A stretch of 38,322 bases of DNA from Gloeophyllum trabeum ATCC 11539 (lineage: Eukaryota; Basidiomycota; Agaricomycetes; Gloeophyllales; Gloeophyllaceae), in assembly GCF_000344685.1 (NCBI RefSeq), contig NW_006920426.1, positions 653,327-691,648 of the forward strand. The letters are read 5' to 3'. Made by a program: the position numbers and the translations under genes. Shown piece after piece: positions 20,311 to 29,144 of this stretch; the stretch's first letter is position 1, and each line of letters starts with the position of its first letter. The notes under the pieces are model-generated. The model saw only the letters and a program-made list of their open reading frames with translations, was not told the DNA's origin and made no database searches.

Positions 20311-21970
20311 TTATACTCGATCTTCATCAATAGGACGGGGGCCAATGGCGAATCTCGACAGCCACTGGCCGCCGCCGTGAGTGAAGTAACCATCGTGCCA
20401 GAGGTTCCCATCTTTTCGTAAGTCCCACGTATGTTTCTCCGTGTAGCACCGCATTGTGATCCATGCAGACTTTAACCGCGTCACCTGGGCTGTCTTCGTG
20501 CCGAAACCAACTTTGATTCTTGATTCAAGCATCATTTTAATAGGCCAATAATTGGCCTACCCGCCAAGACCACGGATGTTCATTGTTTCGAGCTTTGACA
20601 GAAGGTAGTCACCGCAAGGTCGTCCAGGTTTGAATGTCAGGTGTTTGATGATATCGGCGCGAAATGCATCGGTAACTCCATCTATGTCCAGAATCCGCAG
20701 GTGTGGTAAGGATTCGAAGAACTGTCTCAGATTCTCCTCCTCGATTTCGAATGGCCCTGGCGCATAGTGATCCACGACGAGCTCCTCGAGCTTGCAGCCA
20801 TCCCTCGGAATCATATCAAAGAGATAAGGGTGAAGCATGAAGGCCCCACACAGCTTGAACCGGCGCAAAGCAGGAAGGAAGAGCCACCAGGTGAATAAGG
20901 AAAAGTCGCTGTAGCTGCCCGGCGCCTGGACTTCAGATGTTCATAGCGGCGCCTTGGCCCGTCGTTGTCATCAAACCAGGGCTTCGCATCTTCCTCCGCG
21001 AGGTTTTTCATGGTCAGTCGCAGGATGTGAAGGCTGGTACATTCGGAAATTACAGTCTTCGAAGCCATAAGAGCGACACCCGGGACATCAAGAACGAGCT
21101 CTGTGACACACGACCAGTCCAAGGGCTTGACGTTGAAGCCGGAGTTGATCATGTTCAAATGGATGCGTCGTATCCCCGGGGCAGCGGAGGACAACGAAAG
21201 GCCCTGAAGCTCGAGTGTGTCGTCTCCGCGGGTAAGAAGTCGCACGGTCTCCAGGTACGGGGAAGACCCGCTCATAAGCGTGGATATCGCGTCCGCAGAG
21301 GCCTGGGTCTCAAGGTGCCTGCAGCGGTTCAGATTCTCTGATGATATTGAAGCAGTTTACGTCCAGGCCCTTATCGCTGCCCCATGACAGGTCAATGGAC
21401 ATGCTGAGAGGTGCGGCTCTAGCACGAGAGAGCCACGTCTTCAATAGAGGTCTTTCCGCTTTGATTCCTTGGAGCCGGACGGGATCCCCGTTAAGTGAAT
21501 GAATCTCCAGATGTATGGCGTATTTTCGGCCACCTGTTTCCACCCGCGGGATACTCCAGCGAGACGCAAGGTAACACGCCCCTTAACTTTACCAAGGGAG
21601 TACCAGTTGCCGCGTTCAAAGAAGTCGTATGGAGGAAGCGCCAGAATCATGATCTCCGACAGAAGCTCCACAGGTGTCCTATCGATGAAATCTAAATGGT
21701 TCCAAATTATTGATATGAAGTGACTCGTTTTTGATAGCGAGACATTACCTGCCAGTGGTCCCGAGGGGTGACGCGCTTGTGATCCTCTCTTTTTCCTTCC
21801 ACGCCGCGGCCAAGTCAACCCCGAAGTATTCTCAAGAGAGATGGAAGCGCCGATGTCAGCTCCTGCAGTTGTTCTATCTTCTTTTCCTGAAATTGTCATT
21901 CGAATCCTCGCGGCAGAGCAAGAGTCTAACCTATGCGCGTCCCTCCTGCTGATTCCACTCCACTGACCAT
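20311..21970 (-). pseudogene. F-box-like/LRR protein pseudogene (copy F)
   Basis: This copy is closely related to copies C and G. The F-box exon (FIDRTPVELLSEIMILALP, near 21690-21630) and the upstream exon with its donor GTAATG are present. The first-exon donor is mutated (GGAGGTACGCGC of copy C is GGAGGGACGCGC here). Frame breaks occur near 21450, 21330 and 20940. An in-frame TAG follows RGLGG near 20560, after which the family C-terminus (ITMRCYTEKHTWDL...GGGQWLSRF) continues to 20311. With one lost donor, at least three frameshifts and a stop, no full product can be made. Confidence 0.9.
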
Positions 21971-22192
21971 AACGTACAATTGAAAGAGTGCTACGAGAGA
22001 CAGAAGGCTGGGCCGCGAGGATGAATGTGGTTTTCGGGAACAATGGAGAGTGCAAGTTCGACAACTTGAACAGGTACGTTCCATGCACCGAATTTCCACT
22101 GAACACGGTGCCGGCGCAGGCCTCTTTTTTCCGCCTGCAGCCCAGCTGTGGCGTCGAAAGACGGACGCCGTTCCGTCTGCCCTGTTGACTGG

Positions 22193-22540
22193 AACGAAGA
22201 TGCCAAGGTCTTCGCTTCTCTCCGCTCCCGTCATCAGCGCAAAGTCGACAGAAGTAAGTCGTCACTCTTTCTCCCGGCGGATCGTTTCGCTTCCCCGCGA
22301 TATCGTCTGGGCGAGTGGGGAATACGTGTCTGGTGGATTTCCGCCGCGAGCGAGCTTGTACTTGCTGGTGGCATTGTTCGCACACGGACGCGCGGTTGAC
22401 TGGAGCGGAGAAGCGAAGTTACGGGTCTTCGATTCTCTCCGCTCCCCATCACCGGGGACAAACGCGACTGTGTCGATGTAAGTAACTCGTTATTCTTTTT
22501 TTCTGGCGGGTCGTTTCGCTTAGCGGGGAATACTTGTCCG
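22193..22540. repeat. Imperfect tandem duplication, about 220-bp period
   Basis: GTCTTCG-TTCTCTCCGCTCCC occurs near 22208 and again near 22424, and GGCGG-TCGTTTCGCTT near 22276 and 22506. The offset is about 217-229 bp. The repeat forms part of about 600 bp found upstream of pseudogene F but absent from the equivalent positions of copies C and G. It separates the promoter block from the pseudogene. No coding frame is supported. Confidence 0.6.
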
Positions 22541-22704
22541 GTGGGACATGAACAGGAGCTCGCAGCAGCAGCGGTAGGTCGGCCGCGATGCCAAATGCGC
22601 GTCCGAGTCACCGCTCAGGATGACGAAAGCGCGGACATTCGCGCGCGCTATCCTCGGACTTGGGGATCCAGGCAATGTTCGCTCACGGTGCCGCTCAAGT
22701 GCGG

Positions 22705-22752
22705 CAGCCACACCGAACTTGAGCCACAGATGGACCTTTCCCAGGATCCCGG
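22705..22752 (-). promoter_or_regulatory. F-box family promoter block, copy F (displaced)
   Basis: The minus strand carries CCTGGGAAAGGTCCATCTGTG and GCTCAAGTTCGGTGTGGCTG, almost the same as copy C. It lies about 740 bp from the ATG of pseudogene F because of the intervening insertion. Confidence 0.5.
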
Positions 22753-22994
22753 GCTTTTCCGGCCCCGTGTGTGCAGGGCTGGGCACTACTCGGAATACAA
22801 TGTATGGGTGCACCGCGTCTTCCGTCCTAGCATCTGACGTCGCGCAGAACAATGTAAGAGTTGACGCAAGAGCGGTGTTTTCATGGCACCGAATCGAAGC
22901 TCTCGACTTCGAGGCTCATTTTGTCCGAACAGGGTACGCTATGGGCTGCATACAAGCTACCCTCGTCCTCGTCCACCGCGAGTCATTGCCACAT

Positions 22995-23931
22995 TCACGC
23001 CGCTGCCCGCAGCTCGGCGAACAGCACGCTGTCCTTCTCCTCCCCTTCCTCCCCCCGCAGCGCGCCTTCCGCAGGTAGTCCGACACCACGAATGCGAGAT
23101 CTGCATGCGCATGCGCATCAGTACGCCCCTGCTATTTATCCTGACACGACGGAGGGGAGGGTGAAGCGACGGAGACGCACCGAGACTCTGCTCGAAGTTC
23201 AGCCGCGGGTCGCAGAACGTCTGGTACCGCAAGCTCAGCTGCTCCTCCCGCAGGCCCATACTCCCACCCAGGCACTCGGTGACGGAGAAGCCCTCTTCGT
23301 CGAGCTCGCCGGTGAATTCGAGAGAGACGCCTTGGGGTTCGGTGTCAGCCAGGGCCAGTCGGTCAGTGTCAGGGGAAGGAAGGAAGTGAGAAGGAAGAAG
23401 GAGGGGGAAGGGGAGCGGGGAAAGAGTGGGAGGGAAGGGAGGCGATGAGGCGAAGAGCTCGCCGTGAGCTCCGCGAGGATCGTCCCGAAGTGGTGCGTCT
23501 TGATCCCGGTGGGGGTCGTCTGCGTGCTGGCGTGTCCGCGGTGTCAGCAGGGGTGGTCTCAGCCAGGGCGATGTGGTGGGGGGGGGGAGTGGTAGGGGTG
23601 GGAGTGGTAGGGGGGAGGGGGAGGGGAGTGGGAGTGGTAGGGATGGGATGGGTGGAGATGGGAAAGGCGAGGAGAAAGAAAGAAGGGAATGGAACAACGC
23701 ACTTTCCGTGCATCGGATCGCACACCCACGCTACGGGGTGCCCGGACGCGCGCACGGCGCGGATGTGCGTCGGGAGGTGCTCCGCAACCTGTGTGCATTC
23801 ATTCATTCATCCTCATACATTTAGCGTTGTGCCTCTTCTGATGAACCAACTCGGGATGGGAGGGGGGGCATGCGAAGGGAGAAGACGAAAGGGACGTACC
23901 TTCCCCGCGCCGTACCGCGTGATCAGCGTGA
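22995..23931 (-). pseudogene. Class II DAHP synthase, 3' partial duplicate
   Basis: This copy holds only the last part of the gene at 29145-32157. It begins inside exon 10 ([12 protein letters not shown]; similarity stops abruptly at about 23931). Exon 11 is intact ([16 protein letters not shown]...CDPMHGK), exon 12 is cut after ILAELTAS, exon 13 is intact ([19 protein letters not shown]), and exon 14 starts DLAFVVSDYLRKARCGG but is frameshifted before the stop. The missing catalytic N-terminal two thirds and the lost end of exon 12 mean it cannot work. Introns, including the G-rich one near 23575-23640, are also duplicated, so it arose by DNA duplication and not from mRNA. Confidence 0.92.
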
Positions 23932-24736
23932 CCCGTTGGTCCTCATGACTGTGACCAGACATTAATTTGATGGGATGTTTCAAGGTGTCACAGATGTGGT
24001 AGGTCATCAGCAGTGTCGCTTGTGGTGGAAGCAGTCTGGCTAGAGATCATTTTTGACCATGGTGGTATCCGAACTGGTGCTCCGGGAGGCTTTTGCATCA
24101 GGAAAATGGCAATGGACTTGTCGGCGGGGAGCAGGCCTATGGGTCTTATTTCAGACTTTCCAGCTATCTACAGTCTCCTTAGGTGCCCTATAAGGAGGGA
24201 TAAAGCAAAATAGGCCCACTCAACTCTTATTCAGGCTTATTTCCAAAGAAAGTACATTGTAAGGGCCAAAAAGGAGTTTGCTGTTTTCCCGATGTGACTG
24301 GGATTGAACCCAACACTGGGGTCCCTCAAGGTCCATTTTGACTGGGACCTGTATCCGACCTACCTAGATATTGTCAGGGGCCCTCCCCCAGTCACTGACA
24401 TGCCGGAGCAGCGAAGGGGCATGGTTGTTTCTTCCAGATAATATACACCTGCAACTACTGGCTATTTACCCTGCATGATGAAACTCGAACCACACGACGT
24501 ATCGGACTCGCATGGCTGCAGTCAACATATGAGCTATAAACAACGTCGCTCGCCTGCGCTTGAAAGTTTACATGTGAGCCGCAATCCGAGCTGCAATTAA
24601 AACCTTTACATTTCAATCATCTGTTCGCTCAGCCCGTACTGCCTGTCACTCGAATGAAGCTATGCCGCGGTCAAAGAAAGATGCGATCACAGCACATCGG
24701 TTGTATACATTCCAGAGCCAAAGAATATCCAGGGAA
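23932..24736. other. Repeat-derived intergenic region
   Basis: No gene is supported. It contains an inverted copy of repeat R1 (about 24295-24612) and, next to the stop of gene E, the GCATCGGTTGTATACATTCC segment also found downstream of gene C. The part 23940-24290 shows nothing recognisable. Confidence 0.45.
24295..24612 (-). repeat. Dispersed repeat R1, copy 2 (inverted)
   Basis: This is the reverse complement of 7863-8212: GGGATTGAACCCAACACTGG, AATATACACCTGCAACTA, and CGTATCGGACTCGCATGG followed by CTGCAGTCAACAT. Its last 130 bp match the shorter copy at 17847-17950. Confidence 0.6.
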
Positions 24737-26283
24737 TCAAAAGGGACCATACGGATCGTGCATGACGGAATCAACCTCGCGGATGGGTTCCCCGCCGTCC
24801 CGTATAGACCAGCGATGCAGTCCAACCTGGGCGTATTGCAGTCGTGTGGGGGGTGCCTCCCCACCCATGTTGCTCCTAGAAGCGAGCATCGCTTCGACCA
24901 GTTGAGGATAGCAATTCGGGGTGACATGGATTGCCAGCGATTCCAGTTTTGGGAGCACATACTCCTGAACGTCTAGGGGCTGGCCCGCTGTGAACGTCAT
25001 TCGCTCGACGACATTCTTGTCGAACTCCCAGACCGCACCCCATTTGCCGCCCATCTCCAGGATCCGTAGGTCCGGCATCGCTCGGAACACCTTCAATAAC
25101 TCCTGACCCGTCGTAAACCAGTCATTCCCGAGATAGTAGGCGAGCTGGCAGCCGTCCCGGGAGATCATGCTCACGATATCCGAATAAAATTCTATGTTTC
25201 CCACCACTCTGAGGTGACGCAAGGCAGGGAGGAAGACCCAGTCGGTAAAGAAACTAAAATCCACCCCCATGGCGTCGAGTTCGACTTCAAGGGTATGCAG
25301 CTTCTCGTAGCGGGGCCCTGGGTGTGCCTGACCCCACCAAGTCTCCATATACTCATGAGTAAGGCCGTTCAGCGTTAACTTCAGACTCAGCAGATTACGG
25401 GACTCCGCTAGCATGGCCATGCATGGAATAAATGCCACCCCGGGCCCGGCAATAGTGAGGTGCTCAAGGGATGACCAGTTGAATGAGTTCACATTGAAGT
25501 CGGCGCCGATGCCTGATAGATAGACACATCGTATTTGCGGGGCGGCGGCAAACGGGGCGTCATGTCCGTCCCGATCTATATAGTCAAGGCGTACGGTGTC
25601 CAGATATGGCATAGGCACGTCAGGAAGCGAAGATATCATATGGGATGGTGCAATAATGGAGATCTGTCTGCAACGGTGCAGATTTATTTTGACGAGATCG
25701 AAAAATGCCATTGCTTGTCCTGTCTCCGGGAAAAACCGCAACCAAGGCATATAACAGATGCAGAGCGGGGCCGATTTGGAACGGATTACCCAAGTCTTCA
25801 TCCTCGAATAGGCCACAGCATCCGTATCAGGTGACACAGACAAATTCATACCAGCGTATATTTTGAGGAAACACCACAGTTCGGGTGTGTTCTCAGCCAC
25901 CTCCTTCCACCTGCGGGACACACGAGCGAGCCGCAACGTATCTCGGAAACGGGGCCATTTCGGATCCGCGAAGCCGATATGCGGGAGAGACAGACACATT
26001 ACATCTGAGAGGAGCTCTGCGGGTAGCTGGTCGATGGGAGCTGCGCGATTTCAGTCAATGTCATACCACTAAGCGCTAACCTGCAGATAATGATTCACCC
26101 GGGACGTGTCCTACTGACTGGTCCAATGGTCTCAGTATCACAGTTCCATCCCCATTTCCAGCATCGCGATTATCATGATCATATGCTTTCAAGTGTGAAT
26201 TCGCTTCAACGCTTCTCGCTAGCGGAGAACAAGGTAAGCACATGCGTACCTGCGGTTGCGACTCTCCCCGTATCCTCCTCCAT
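24737..26283 (-). CDS. F-box-like/LRR protein (copy E, intact, diverged)
   Basis: Exons 26283-26250, 26185-26081 and 26040-24737 give 480 residues. The start ATGGAGGAGGATACG and both phase-1 junctions match the other paralogues. Exon 3 opens APIDQLPAELLSDVMCLSLP with VSRRWKEVAENTPELWC (about residues 47-105), then leucine-rich segments (MPDLRILEMGG, EYVLPKLESLAIHV). The C-terminus (RWSIRDGGEPIREVDSVMHD) has lost the HHCEL or GGGQWLS ending of the others, so either it ends differently or an old frameshift was absorbed. The second intron is only 40 nt, short for this genome, so that junction is the least certain. A frame starting at an internal Met (MCLSLPH) would drop most of the F-box and is not preferred. 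Confidence 0.82.
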
Positions 26284-26355
26284 GACATATACCAGCAGGA
26301 ATAATGTAAATGTAAATGTAGAACGGAGAACGGTATGTGAACGCTTGAGTCGAGC

Positions 26356-26394
26356 GACAGCCGCAGCTTCGCCGACAGCTCAGCTTTCCCACGC
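26356..26394 (-). promoter_or_regulatory. F-box family promoter block, copy E
   Basis: On the minus strand it reads GCGTGGGAAAGCTGAGCTGT, then CGGCGAAGCTGCGGCTGTC, about 75-110 bp before ATG 26283. It is the most diverged copy but keeps the TGGGAAAGnTGA core and a second GGCT box at similar spacing. Confidence 0.4.
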
Positions 26395-26444
26395 TCTCTC
26401 GCCAGCGATATCGTCAATTGTCATGCTAAGTAGGATGCATGTCC

Positions 26445-26515
26445 TCAGACTTCCAGTCCTCCTCCCCCTTGCTCCTTCGTCGCCAGGTGGTCTAACACGC
26501 TGAATGCCAGATCCA
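26445..26515 (-). pseudogene. Possible relic of DAHP synthase last exon (copy E unit)
   Basis: The minus strand reads DLAFSVLDHLATKEQGGG, resembling [17 protein letters not shown] of the intact synthase, and the base sequence is similar over about 45 nt by eye. Its position, on the promoter side of an F-box gene and in the same orientation, is exactly where the synthase 3' end lies in units C, F and G. The match is short, so it could be chance. Confidence 0.4.
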
Positions 26516-26850
26516 CACGCACCCAAAGTACATCAGCCTTCTCACGCGTACGTTCTCTGCCGAAAATCGCAGGAAAGAAACCCTCCGAGTCACTGCTCGA
26601 GATTTTTTGCCGTGCATTTGGAGTACCGGAAGATCTGAGTCGAGTCCAGCAGATAACGATGTATTGCTCAGGCTTGCTTGTTTCGTTTGATTCATGACCT
26701 CGCAGTATCACACATATGTAATGTCAACTTAGAGCATTGCTCTCGGACAATAAGCGTAGACTTAAAAAAAAAGTTGCATTGATAATATGGGACGGACAAC
26801 GCTAATTTATTGACGCCAAAGGTGACCAACCACAGCCCGCATTCAATATT

Positions 26851-28077
26851 TCAATGTTCGTCAACAGGGCGTCGATCGGCGACGGATCCAGACAGCCACT
26901 GTCCGCCGCCGTGAATGAAACATCCGTCGTGCCAGACCTCCTCCTAGCCGCCAGTGGTGCTTCTCTGTACAGCGTTGCATAGTTATTTCTGCGTCCTGTC
27001 GCTGCGCCACCTTAGCCCCTCGCCAACCTTGACTCTTGATTCAAGCATAGGAGGGAGCAAAGAGCCACGCAACAGAGAACGAGAAATCACTATAGCATCC
27101 TGGCACGTCCACTTGAACGGTATGCAGCATCTCGGAGCGGGGCCGTGGACTGTCGACACGACGAAGCCAGGGCAGCACATCTTCCTCAACAAGCTGATCC
27201 ATGGTAACTCGGAGTGTGATGCACTCCGCCAACAGGCCATGTATGGTACAGAGGCCTCACTGCCAATGCCGAGAATGAGCGCCGCGATACCCGACCAGCC
27301 GAATGACTTGACACCGAATTCGGAGGTGATCCTTTCCGAACTAACTAGTTGCATACGCGGAGCAATGGAGCAGAAAGCCTGAGAGACATCCCTCAACGTC
27401 GGACGGAGGCCACTGTCGCAAGGGAGCAGACGTACGGTCTCCAACTGGGGAAACGACCCGCGCATCAGCCCAGATATCACATGTGCGGGGGGCCGTGGCT
27501 TGAAGATGCTAGCACTGGCAGCGGTGCAGATTGTGTATGACAAAATTGAAGCATTGAATATTCAGCTCTGTCCCGTACTGCTCCATGACAGGTCGAGTGA
27601 TAAGCTGAGGGGTACCGCTCTAGCACGAGAAATCCAGGTCTTCATCAGCAGTTCCTCAGCCTTCGACTTCCCCGGCCAGACCCTCGTCAAGCGGAAGCGA
27701 CTCCAGAGGTACGGCGTATTTTCTGCCACCTGTTTCCACCGGCTGGACACCCCAGCAAGATGTGAGGCATCACGCCATTTGATCTTGCGATGGAAATACC
27801 AGTGGCATCCGGCAAAATTGAAGAGAGGAAGAGATAGTATCATGATCTCCGCAAGGAGTTCCACAGGTAGCCTGTCAATGGGAGCTGCGTAACGGCGAGT
27901 CAACCAGTGAAAAGGGGCCATTCGAAAATCCCTGGTGCAGGGGGAGGCCGGGCATTCTGTACTTTCTTGTTTATTCCGCTCGGCCGCAGCTTCGACGTCA
28001 ATGTAGTCTGAGGAGAGGAGACACTTACAATGAAAGCGCTGCCCCTTCGGCGGGCGGTCCGCCATGCACAGCTGCAA
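26851..28077 (-). pseudogene. F-box-like/LRR protein pseudogene (copy G)
   Basis: This copy is very similar to C. The F-box exon (APIDRLPVELLAEIMILSLP) and VSSRWKQVAENTPYLWS remain open, followed by a stop after DLSWSSTGQS near 27562. The body resumes in other frames (SFPQLETVRLLPCDSG, FGVKSFGWSGIAALI). After SVAWLFAP near 27050 the sequence jumps directly to MLESRVKVGEG, deleting about 300 bp of the leucine-rich part. The 5' exons are also rearranged: ATGGCGGACCGCC joins exon 2 without the first intron. It lies directly downstream of the intact synthase gene. Confidence 0.9.
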
Positions 28078-28175
28078 AAGTGCTGCGATAAATAGACGAG
28101 TCGCCGGAGAACAGAACTACGGCTCTCGCTGCCGCTCGCGAGAAGTGGAAAGTCCAATTGCAAGGTCAACAAAGC

Positions 28176-28226
28176 CAGCCACACCGAACTTGTGCGCCAC
28201 AAACGAACTTTCCCAGGTATCCCCTG
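28176..28226 (-). promoter_or_regulatory. F-box family promoter block, copy G
   Basis: The minus strand reads ACCTGGGAAAGTTCGTTTGTG, then CACAAGTTCGGTGTGGCTGG, about 100-150 bp before the ATG of pseudogene G. It aligns with copies C and F over more than 100 bp, including the flanking GAGAAGTGGAAAGT segment. Confidence 0.5.
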
Positions 28227-28300
28227 CTTTTCCGGCCCGGGCGCATTTTTCGGGTTGAACGTCCCGCGTCTTCCGTCTGCGCAGGCAGCGTAACGCCATA

Positions 28301-28934
28301 CTATCATTTTGGGGGTTCTGTCAAGATCTCGGAAAACAGCCTGCCACAGGCCCGCTCCTTGGACAATCATTTTACTTTCAGTCAGGCATCATAATAAACC
28401 CTCCTAAGTACCATCTGCGCAAATAACCACCTCAATTGACTGGGCAAAGAATAATAGAGAGAGATGCCGGTGACGGACCCACAGTCGCAGGTAGTTCTGT
28501 CAAAGCGTCACACGCGAGTCACAGTAAGGAATCCGCGCCAATTTCGTCACGCATTTGTCACACCCAGGACCCTTGCACTTCTGTCAAACATACGATAGGA
28601 GCAGTTGGAATTGCTTTAACACCAATCGGGTGGGTGAACCATGTTTAGCTATACATAATACAGTGTTCCCCAGTGAGCCGATATTTTCCGGAAGACTGTA
28701 GGCCCAGAGATCTAATACATCAGGCCTGTTTCTCATGATTACACTGGGCTGTTTGGACAGTATTCGTCCTCCCATTCAACAATGGTAGAAGATATGACAG
28801 TTCTGACTTCACAGGCGTTCTCTACGGGTTACAATTCACCTATGTACCAATCCGCTAAGTCACCCGTTACATATTTGTTGAGATTTCGGAGTTCTGTCAA
28901 AAATCTGACTTTGACAGAACCCCCAAAATGATAG
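28301..28934. mobile_element. 634-bp MITE flanked by TA (Tc1/mariner-like)
   Basis: The left end CTATCATTTTGGGGGTTCTG and the right end CAGAACCCCCAAAATGATAG are perfect inverted repeats of at least 24 bp. Each is bordered by TA (28299-28300 and 28935-28936), the target duplication of the Tc1/mariner superfamily. TTCTGTCAAA recurs internally near 28497, 28581 and 28891. There is no transposase. It sits between the synthase 3' end and pseudogene G, and the equivalent places in units C and F lack it. Confidence 0.85.
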
Positions 28935-29103
28935 TAGTAGTGAGTAGTGTACTGGTACCCGAACTACGATATGCGGGTGCACCGCCTTATGCCCCAGCAG
29001 CACATGACGCACAAAACTACTACGCAAGAGTCGACTCCAGCGTTGCGTCTCGCGCATTCTGCAGAGGCTCGTTGATTTGTCCGCACAGCGCACGATACAG
29101 GGT

Positions 29104-29144
29104 ACACCCCCCCGCCCCCCCGCCCCCCCGCCCCCCCGCCCGCC
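29104..29144 (-). repeat. G7C tract just after the DAHP synthase stop codon
   Basis: Immediately after the TGA (29147-29145, minus strand) the transcript would carry GGCGGGCGGGGGGGCGGGGG and further G7C units, at least five runs of three or more G. Such a run can form a G-quadruplex in the 3' UTR. The partial duplicate at 22995 lacks it, so it expanded or was lost after the duplication. Confidence 0.75.

Noticed and set aside
22957..23806. Pro/Ser-rich minus-strand open frames over the synthase duplicate
   Set aside because: They are real synthase exons joined through unspliced C-rich introns, so the Pro-rich parts are intron sequence.
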